Shown: positions 16,165-21,915 of the stretch, piece by piece
How the letters are laid out: each line of letters opens with the position of its first letter
How positions within the stretch are numbered: the first letter of the stretch is position 1
DNA from: Candidatus Latescibacterota bacterium
GTDB lineage: Bacteria; JAAXHH01
Reading direction: 5' to 3'
NCBI GenBank assembly: GCA_022823465.1
Contig: JAJEHX010000023.1
Location: forward strand, 1 to 64,000
Length of the DNA stretch: 64,000 nucleotides
The notes under the pieces: generated by a model
Databases searched by the model: none
What the model saw: the letters and a program-made list of their open reading frames with translations, nothing else
What the model was told of the DNA's origin: nothing
Program-made: the position numbers and the translations under genes

Positions 16165-16917
16165 CTAAACAACCTCAATCCATGACGGCTCAAATCCGAC
16201 AGCATTCAATACGTTTTCCATTTGCAACTCTTCCGGTAGTCCTTTAATCCTGAATCTGGTGGCACTCGCAGGAATCGGCTCGATTAATGTCAACTGACTA
16301 CCGTGCGGTTGCCAGGTAAACCGGTGGGTCTCTCCCTCAAATCCCTCGAGATTGCCCCTTGCGTTTTGACGCCACGTATAGCTGTTAACCGCAAAGGGAA
16401 CTATAGGTCTTTCGAACATGGTAAACTCTCTTGTTTCCATGTTTCGAACAAACACCATGAGCCGAACGTCAGAGTAACGTCCACGTGATTCGGAAATCCG
16501 GTTGTTTTGTATTTCGAGAACTATGTTTCCAGTGGATTGAATATCAGCTGTAGGGTTGTCTACACCTGCTGAGTATGTAGGACTATTCCTTCCAATAATC
16601 AGCCGTAACGTTCTTTGTCTTTCGGGGCCCCTGCTCACCGTGGTAAGCGCGTGCGGCCTAGAGTTCTTTACAGTTTTTACGGACCAGCAGCAAGCGTTCC
16701 ACGTCACATCAGCGATTCCTAATGGAGCATTTAGTGCGGTACCATCGACCGCTTCGGCAAAGATCCGACTGAATTCGTTGCCGTCTACGTCCGATTGCCC
16801 CACAACTCGCCTGTACACCAACCGTTTGCCCAACTCTTCGATTACAGAAGGTGGAAAGCCGTTCATGGGATACGGTTCAGAAACCGTGTATCCAGATCGT
16901 GTTCTTATATTTGCCAT
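16165..16917 (-). CDS. Hypothetical protein, candidate restriction endonuclease
   Basis: This is a 250-residue protein of unnamed family, last in the minus-strand dcm-vsr-HNH operon. Near residue 70 it has GIADVTWNACCWSVKTVKNS: an Asp followed about ten residues later by SxK, matching the spacing of a PD-(D/E)xK nuclease core with Ser in the Glu position. This is suggestive only. The later part (ISESRGRYSDVRLMVFVRNM, EFTMFERPIVPFAVNSYTWR) could be a DNA-recognition region. I prefer ATG 16917 (MANIRTRSG) over the TTG 16938 of the track. A methyltransferase, Vsr and HNH protein upstream make a restriction function plausible. Confidence 0.55.
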   Translation of the reverse strand: MANIRTRSGYTVSEPYPMNGFPPSVIEELGKRLVYRRVVGQSDVDGNEFSRIFAEAVDGTALNAPLGIADVTWNACCWSVKTVKNSRPHALTTVSRGPERQRTLRLIIGRNSPTYSAGVDNPTADIQSTGNIVLEIQNNRISESRGRYSDVRLMVFVRNMETREFTMFERPIVPFAVNSYTWRQNARGNLEGFEGETHRFTWQPHGSQLTLIEPIPASATRFRIKGLPEELQMENVLNAVGFEPSWIEVV

Positions 16918-16976
16918 TTTAGTAAGTTGAGCTTGCAATCCTAAAATTCAAAACAATGGAACAATACTATTGTGTT

Positions 16977-17747
16977 TTAGACTGTTCCCGACCAATCACT
17001 CTGATCTTCGTCCCATACTACCTCAGTAATCAAATGTTCTAGAAGAATGGACCTTACCCGCGTTCCCTGATCGACCTTGTAACGATACACACCTTCTTGA
17101 ACTACAATCCATCCATTTTGCAAATCGTGTCCTTCGATTGCGCGGATCATGGCTCTACTGCCAACTTCGGGCCAGCCAACCAATCCAGACTCCATTCTGA
17201 AGAAACGGTCTACTTGTTCTTGATCAAAGTTTTCTTGCATAGTAGCCCAAGCAGAAACTGGACAACCAACCACCTCGTTAATATCACCCAGTTCGTAATA
17301 GCCATGCCCTCGTGCATTCTTTATTATAACTCGTTGTATCCTTTCAAATTCCGGAGCCCAGACCATTCGTTCTTCGATGCCCAAATCTAAGCATGTCTGT
17401 ATGTATCTAGATTGGTCGATTCTATCTCTTAGACCTTCGTTAGTCTTAAATGAATTTGCCGCACTTGGAAGAACTTGATCATCCGGCTTCGTAGATCCCG
17501 ATATTACCGCGGACAAAAACGCTGCGAAGTACTCTTCGTCTAAAGCGAATTGCTCATTACAACCTCGACATGCCTTAATAGTCGGTAGGTCAGGTGGGTA
17601 TGGCTTCTTCAACAGACTCTTTGACGGCACGTGATCGTTGGTAGGGTCCGAAACTCCTTGTTCGCAATATACACAATACCCTCTCAGCCTTTCGTCTGTA
17701 AACTCACGGATTTGTTTCACCAGATAATACCTATAGTGTATCGGCAA
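16977..17747 (-). CDS. HNH-type endonuclease domain protein
   Basis: This is a 256-residue protein with an N-terminal zinc-binding HNH-like module. CVYCEQG (residues 25-31) and ACRGCNEQF (about 59-67) give a CxxC/CxxC pair, and DPTNDHVPSKSLL between them supplies the DH dipeptide of the HNH core. The rest (about 90-256) is not recognisable. It starts 21 bases after vsr ends on the minus strand, inside the operon of the second methyltransferase. It may be the restriction nuclease itself or an accessory nuclease. Confidence 0.7.
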   Translation of the reverse strand: MPIHYRYYLVKQIREFTDERLRGYCVYCEQGVSDPTNDHVPSKSLLKKPYPPDLPTIKACRGCNEQFALDEEYFAAFLSAVISGSTKPDDQVLPSAANSFKTNEGLRDRIDQSRYIQTCLDLGIEERMVWAPEFERIQRVIIKNARGHGYYELGDINEVVGCPVSAWATMQENFDQEQVDRFFRMESGLVGWPEVGSRAMIRAIEGHDLQNGWIVVQEGVYRYKVDQGTRVRSILLEHLITEVVWDEDQSDWSGTV

Positions 17748-17768
17748 TCGGCCATTCCTGAATTCTCA

Positions 17769-18254
17769 TCAAATTTGCTTAACATGTCGTCCTACGAGAT
17801 TTACGACGGACAGAATCACATCGTAGAATACGGATAGTCTTGATCTGAGGTTTGTCCTGTGTCTACCGATCATGTCGAAATCAAACGTAAAATCCTTGCG
17901 TTTTAAATCGTGTTCCCAGATACGAATTGCATTCCATTGGATGTTCTTGTAATAGGTATTTACCTTTTTGTCCCTTTTTCTATTGCGTTCGATTTTAAGA
18001 GTCCAGTATTCAGTTCTGGTGGAAGGTATGCGACAGTGTTTTTTGCACCCATGCCAAAAACATGAATCGATGAAAATCACCGTCTTGTGTTTTGGTAGAA
18101 CGATGTCCGGCTTACCATAATACTTGGATGAGTTTTTAAGGTATCTATATCCCCGCTGCCAAAGTTCTTTACGAAATGCCACCTCGATTTTACTGTCTTT
18201 ACTTTTAATTCGAGACATGATTTCGCTGCGTTTCTTCTTTGAAACTGTATCCAT
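17769..18254 (-). CDS. vsr: Very short patch repair endonuclease
   Basis: Vsr nicks DNA 5' of T in T:G mismatches that arise by deamination of 5-methylcytosine. The 161-residue protein begins with the typical RSEIMSRIKSKDSKIE and carries the catalytic Asp in YGKPDIVLPKHKTVIFID, the zinc/active-site HGCKKHC of SCFWHGCKKHC, and the later KIERNRKRDKKVNTYYKNIQW. It is encoded next to the second methyltransferase gene, whose product would create the lesions it repairs. The tail after residue 125 is not typical of the family. Confidence 0.93.
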   Translation of the reverse strand: MDTVSKKKRSEIMSRIKSKDSKIEVAFRKELWQRGYRYLKNSSKYYGKPDIVLPKHKTVIFIDSCFWHGCKKHCRIPSTRTEYWTLKIERNRKRDKKVNTYYKNIQWNAIRIWEHDLKRKDFTFDFDMIGRHRTNLRSRLSVFYDVILSVVNLVGRHVKQI

Positions 18255-18354
18255 AGCGAAAAGTCTCGCAAACGCATCAAATCCAATCGCAAACCCACTT
18301 TTACGGAAAAGACTCTTCGAATAAATCGACCCAGGTAATCGTTATAGTGAATAA

Positions 18355-19365
18355 CTAATGGGCGTGAATCCTATCCGACTGCTCGTTTCGGTCAAACAAT
18401 TGGCTCTGGGAAAGTCTTCTTACAGGACCTTCCTCCATTGCCTGTATCATGGATTTAGCCACAGCTTCAATCTTGGGAATGACAACGCTGTTCCCCGCTT
18501 GTTTCCTTACCTGCGCGACCGGGACCACGATTTTGAAAGAGTCCGGGAACCCTTGGAGCCTTAACATTTCTCGAGGCGTGAATCTACGTTCGCCATTCAC
18601 GGTCACGTAGTTATAAGACCCCTCCGCTCTCAGAGCACAAGTGAACGGATGAATGCCGATGTTTCCACTCTTGTTTTCGTGTAATACGACCGGACGATGC
18701 GTGACTCTTTTGTTTTGCTCTTTTAGTTTACGTTCGAGTTTAGAACGGAAGTATTCAGTCAAAAAGTGTCGTTTGTCTATCTGGGCTTCAGGTTCAAGTA
18801 CATCAGATAACGATTTCGAATCCGAACCTTTTGTTGGAAACTCAAATGGGAAATCCCTGTTGAACCCAACTAGTATTATGCGTTCTCTCTTCTGCGGAAC
18901 ACCGAAATCAAGACCATTTAGTACTTTATAGTGTACGAAATACCCCAATGCTACCAAATGGTCCAATATGACCTTGAGGGTTCTCCCCTTGTCATGCGTG
19001 GTTAACTGCTTTACGTTTTCCAACAAAAACGCCTTGGGTCTTTTCGCTTTCAAGATCCTTTCTATGTCAAAAAACAAGGTGCCTCTGGTGTCCGTAAATC
19101 CATGCCGGTTCCCGATAATACTGAATGCCTGGCACGGGAAGCCTCCGGTTAATATGTCGTGATTCGGCACCTTAGATGCGTCTATTTGGGTTATATCTCC
19201 ATGAGGTTTCTCTCCGAAATTGGCTTTGTACATCATTTGACACTGTTCATTCCATTCGGAGGTAAACACACATTTACCACCGATCCTTTCGAAGGCGATG
19301 CGAATTCCGCCTATGCCGGCGAACAAGTCTATAAAGGTAAATCTACTGTTGTTTCCGTTAGTCAT
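18355..19365 (-). CDS. DNA (cytosine-5-)-methyltransferase, second copy
   Basis: This second C5-cytosine methyltransferase has 336 residues. Motif I is FTFIDLFAGIGGIRIAFERIG, motif IV GGFPCQAFSIIGNR with the catalytic Cys, motif VI FLLENVKQL, motif VIII FGVPQKRERIILVGF, and motifs IX-X FTPREMLRLQGFPDSF and RKQAGNSVVIPKIEAV. It is only distantly like the first copy, so the target is probably different. I start at ATG 19365 and not TTG 19404, because the duplicate fragment at 21019 also begins there. It leads the minus-strand operon with vsr, the HNH gene and the candidate nuclease. Confidence 0.95.
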   Translation of the reverse strand: MTNGNNSRFTFIDLFAGIGGIRIAFERIGGKCVFTSEWNEQCQMMYKANFGEKPHGDITQIDASKVPNHDILTGGFPCQAFSIIGNRHGFTDTRGTLFFDIERILKAKRPKAFLLENVKQLTTHDKGRTLKVILDHLVALGYFVHYKVLNGLDFGVPQKRERIILVGFNRDFPFEFPTKGSDSKSLSDVLEPEAQIDKRHFLTEYFRSKLERKLKEQNKRVTHRPVVLHENKSGNIGIHPFTCALRAEGSYNYVTVNGERRFTPREMLRLQGFPDSFKIVVPVAQVRKQAGNSVVIPKIEAVAKSMIQAMEEGPVRRLSQSQLFDRNEQSDRIHAH

Positions 19366-19620
19366 TTCTGAACAAGCGTCCTTTCTGACTCCGCGATAGG
19401 CCAACGAAGGTTCTCTTTTGGTGTTGTTTTGTATGTGTTCATACTAAGTGCAGATCTCAATCGAAGCAAGTGAAAGGATAATCGTCGTTTACGATGTAAA
19501 AACACTTGATTAAGGGAATCTGGACGATGCTTTGTTGTTCCCTGATTCAAGTATAACTTGATAAGTCGTTCTATCGTGGATTCGGCACCTTCCCTCCAAC
19601 AAAGGTATAGTGTTGCAAAC

Positions 19621-19956
19621 ATGTCGGATTCTGTTGAAGAAATAAAAAAACACAATAGGGACCTGCATGGATACAGTGGAGCGCTGCTGGTCGTAGTAGA
19701 TAATGCACTGTGGGGAGCAAATATCGTAACATTCGGGCTTGCGACCCTTCTTGTTAGTCTACTCGCCTTTGTGTTCACCGGATTTGGTGTGTTTCTGGTT
19801 CAGAAGTTCCTCTCGGAAGATAGAACCGGTGTAGCTCTGGCGAAGGGATTTGTAACAGGTGTAATGGCAGGAGTTCCTACAGGCGTTGTAGGAACCGTGG
19901 GAGGAATTTACATTTTGAGTAAGGCGGGTATTCGGGCCATTCGCAGTAGAAACTGA
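19621..19956 (+). CDS. Small membrane protein of unknown function
   Basis: This is a 111-residue protein starting at ATG 19621. The N-terminus is polar (MSDSVEEIKKHNRDLHGY), followed by two or three hydrophobic segments: ALLVVVDNALWGANIV, TFGLATLLVSLLAFVFTGFG, and a glycine-rich one, GFVTGVMAGVPTGVVGTVGG. It ends in a basic tail (RAIRSRN). I do not recognise a family. It is divergent from the second methyltransferase, separated by about 255 bases. A degraded copy of its C-terminal half lies at 21096-21230. It could be a membrane-acting effector of the island; that is speculation. Confidence 0.55.
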   Translation: MSDSVEEIKKHNRDLHGYSGALLVVVDNALWGANIVTFGLATLLVSLLAFVFTGFGVFLVQKFLSEDRTGVALAKGFVTGVMAGVPTGVVGTVGGIYILSKAGIRAIRSRN

Positions 19957-19976
19957 CCGTAATTACAGCTTCCGCG

Positions 19977-20756
19977 TTATACGAACTTGTCCTTTCCAGA
20001 CCCCGAGGACACAACCAATCGTTTTGTCAATTCTGCCCGGTAGCGGTTGATCCATTGCGTGTTGAGTTCGTCAGCCAGACGCCTTTGACGAGTCTTGATC
20101 GGGCGTCCGGGCGGTAGCTTGAGGCCGAGGAATTCAAGGATTTCACAGGCTACACCGACCGGGTCGGCGTCAAGGTCTTCATAACGCACCATGTACGGCT
20201 GAATCCCAACGGAATCAAACCACGCCCGCCAGGCCGAATTGTGCTCTTCAATCATCTGCACAAACTTGCAGATTTGATCGAAGTCGAATCGTGGTTCTTG
20301 TTCCGCCTGTTTCGACTCCTCCTGATCGGTCTGGTGCCAGACATTGGTTTGCTCGGCTCGGTGCCACGACACAGCCTGCGCCAGCACATCGTCGCGATGC
20401 AGATAGATAAAGTCTGTATGGCCGAACGCTTGGTTCAACAGGTCTAAATCGCCACCAGCGAGAGTAGGAAAGACGGTAGCCAACCTGTCGACCAGATAGT
20501 CCATAGTTCCCCACATAATCCTGGCGGCAAACACTCCGTTTTCGGTCCTGCCCGCGGCAAGGGCAACTCGAACGAATTCGGAAAACTCAAAGACCCCATC
20601 GGACGAGCGGCCGATGTCCCATCGGGCAGCCCACAGTTGCTCGTCGGGTTGGCGGAAGTACGACTCAGGTTGCCCCGCGACTCTCGTGGACGCCATCAAT
20701 CCGCACAGCAAGGTACTGCCTGTGCGCGGAGTGGCGCATATCAAGTACGAATCCAT
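19977..20756 (-). CDS. Stf0-type sulfotransferase
   Basis: This is a PAPS-dependent sulfotransferase of the Stf0/NodH-like family, 259 residues, which would sulfate a sugar or lipid headgroup. The 5'-phosphosulfate loop is at the very N-terminus (YLICATPRTGSTLLCGLMAS) and the 3'-phosphate strand-loop is FIYLHRDDVLAQAVSWHRA near residue 140. The C-terminal MVRYEDLDADPVGVACEILE is also typical. The start is ATG 20756; an in-frame ATG at 20765 is equally possible. Its base composition is richer in GC than the methyltransferase genes next to it, so it may have arrived separately. Confidence 0.88.
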   Translation of the reverse strand: MDSYLICATPRTGSTLLCGLMASTRVAGQPESYFRQPDEQLWAARWDIGRSSDGVFEFSEFVRVALAAGRTENGVFAARIMWGTMDYLVDRLATVFPTLAGGDLDLLNQAFGHTDFIYLHRDDVLAQAVSWHRAEQTNVWHQTDQEESKQAEQEPRFDFDQICKFVQMIEEHNSAWRAWFDSVGIQPYMVRYEDLDADPVGVACEILEFLGLKLPPGRPIKTRQRRLADELNTQWINRYRAELTKRLVVSSGSGKDKFV

Positions 20757-20905
20757 GTGTCCCATCCGGAATAGGCTTTCCTGACTGCTTCTTGATTTCC
20801 TGAATCTGTCATTTCGTAATACCTCCAACCGGATGCAGTTTTTCGACCCTGTTTGGAGTTGGTTCTCGCTAAAATGGCATCACGCAATAACTGAGGTGAA
20901 TATAA

Positions 20906-21019
20906 TCTCTGGAGCTCAAACACACGTGTACTACCGGACCATTCGAAGGCGACGCGATTCCAGTCGATTCCGACAAACGGGTCAGTAAAGGTGAAATTAC
21001 TGTTGTTTCTACCCGTCAT
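20906..21019 (-). pseudogene. Decayed 5' fragment of a duplicated C5-methyltransferase gene
   Basis: Reading the minus strand from ATG 21019 gives MTGRNNSNFTFTDPFVGIDW and then NRVAFEWSGSTRVFELQRL. This aligns without gaps to the start of the intact methyltransferase at 19365 (MTNGNNSRFTFIDLFAGIGG IRIAFERIGGKCVFTSEW). The SAM-binding DLFAGIGG is ruined to DPFVGIDW, and similarity ends after about 38 codons. Upstream bases also match. The track's 151-residue ORF 20741-21196 merely runs through this remnant. Confidence 0.75.
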
Positions 21020-21095
21020 TTTTGTTAAATTTGCCCATCTGACTCTACGGTTGGACAAAGCGATTTGCTTTGGGTGAAACCACGTAGAGCAGAGG

Positions 21096-21230
21096 ATGTT
21101 TCGGCGCGGCTCTGTGTGGGGATTCGTCTCTGGTGTTATAGCGGGAGTGCTGCCAGGCATAGTTGGTAACATCAGGAGGATTTGTATTCCGGGCAAGGCA
21201 GGAATCGGACCTGGACTACGGAGGGCATGA
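21096..21230 (+). pseudogene. Decayed 3' fragment of the small membrane protein gene
   Basis: The plus-strand frame ending at TGA 21228-21230 reads WGFVSGVIAGVLPGIVGNIR and ends KAGIGPGLRRA. This matches the end of the protein encoded at 19621-19956 (KGFVTGVMAGVPTGVVGTVG, KAGIRAIRSRN). A short ATG ORF from 21096 survives. With the methyltransferase fragment, in the same divergent orientation, it is the second half of a partial duplication with an internal loss of about 380 bases. The rest of the 20757-21237 gap shows nothing else. Confidence 0.7.
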
Positions 21231-21237
21231 ACACCTG

Positions 21238-21323
21238 GGAGAGGTGCGAGAGCGGTTGAATCGGCACGCCTGGAGAGCGTGTGTTCACCATGTGGACCGT
21301 GGGTTCGAATCCCACCCTCTCCG
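21238..21323 (+). tRNA. tRNA-Ser (anticodon GGA)
   Basis: This class II tRNA has acceptor GGAGAGG/CCTCTCC, discriminator G, no encoded CCA, anticodon stem CACGC/GCGTG with loop CTGGAGA, a long variable arm, and T arm GTGGGTTCGAATCCCAC. It closes the accessory island on the right, eight bases after the membrane-protein remnant. It shares its 3' 28 bases with the tRNA-Ser(CGA) at 11621. Confidence 0.96.
21296..21323 (+). repeat. 28-base direct repeat, right copy (3' end of tRNA-Ser)
   Basis: This is identical to 11678-11705. The pair brackets all the AT-rich accessory genes. No integrase or transposase gene is present between the copies, so any integration event that used them has lost its enzyme or was driven in trans. 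Confidence 0.5.
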
Positions 21324-21435
21324 TTAATCCCCGGGGAAACCCGGACCCGGAACGAAGGGGTGGCGGCCCGTATGGACGCGCATGGTCCCGCCCGGACCTT
21401 TCGCCCCGCCAGGCCCTCGTTCCACGAAAGTTTTG

Positions 21436-21507
21436 GGGCAGTAGCTCAGTTGGGAGAGCGCCAGAATCGCAATCTGGAGGTCGGCGGTTCGATTCCGCTC
21501 TGCTCCA
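21436..21507 (+). tRNA. tRNA-Ala (anticodon CGC)
   Basis: The cloverleaf has acceptor GGGGCAG/CTGCTCC with one G-T pair, D arm AGCTCAGTTGGGAGAGCG, anticodon stem CCAGA/TCTGG with loop ATCGCAA, T arm GGCGGTTCGATTCCGCT and discriminator A. CCA is not encoded. It lies between the island and the SRP RNA gene. Confidence 0.95.
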
Positions 21508-21694
21508 CTCGGGTGGCCGGGGCCGCTATACATCGGCGTTCCTGGCCATCCCGTTATACAGCTTGGTTCGATTACGGTCGTGCTAGATGGGGAGTTAGCG
21601 GTGCCCTGTAACCCGCAACCCGCTACAGCGGGATCGAATTCCCATCCCGAGGATCGTCCTTGCTTCGCCGGTATGCGATGCATTCGGTATTGAA

Positions 21695-21791
21695 GGTCAG
21701 GTCCTGCGCAACGTGACAACGCCCAACCCCGTCAGGACCGGAAGGTAGCAGCGGTAAGCGCCTGAATCGTGTGCCGCGGGAGCGCCTGGCC
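21695..21791 (+). ncRNA. ffs: Bacterial small signal recognition particle RNA (4.5S type)
   Basis: The diagnostic SRP core GTCAGGACCGGAAGGTAGCAG is present at 21731-21751, including the asymmetric loop and GGAA tetraloop that bind Ffh. Flanks pair as expected: GGTCAGG at 21695 with CCTGGCC ending at 21791, and GCGC on both arms. Total length is about 97 bases, right for the short bacterial form. It lies 125 bases upstream of dnaX, a common arrangement. Ends are set from pairing and may be off by a few bases. Confidence 0.92.
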
Positions 21792-21902
21792 GGAGCCGGC
21801 GGCACGGATGCCCCGATGCGAGGAGATTCGAGGGTGGGTGCACGACCGCTTAAACAGTTCCGCTCCGTTCCGCCTGCCTCTCGTCCCACGTAACCCAGGC
21901 AT

Positions 21903-21908
21903 GGAGGT
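21903..21908 (+). promoter_or_regulatory. Shine-Dalgarno GGAGGT that fixes the dnaX start at TTG 21916
   Basis: GGAGGT is followed after seven bases by TTG GCC TAC GAA. Read from there the protein begins MAYEVTARKWRPQEF, the expected DnaX N-terminus. The ATG at 21901 overlaps this site and has no ribosome-binding site of its own. Confidence 0.8.
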
Positions 21909-21915
21909 TTGGGCA

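Noticed and set aside
20741-21196. Minus-strand 151-residue ORF as a real gene
   Set aside because: Only its middle matches anything (the methyltransferase remnant); the N-terminal part is antisense to the membrane-protein remnant and the C-terminal part overlaps the sulfotransferase start.
11709-21237. Integrase, transposase or CRISPR array in the island
   Set aside because: I read all frames of the island and found no recombinase-like ORF and no regularly spaced repeats.
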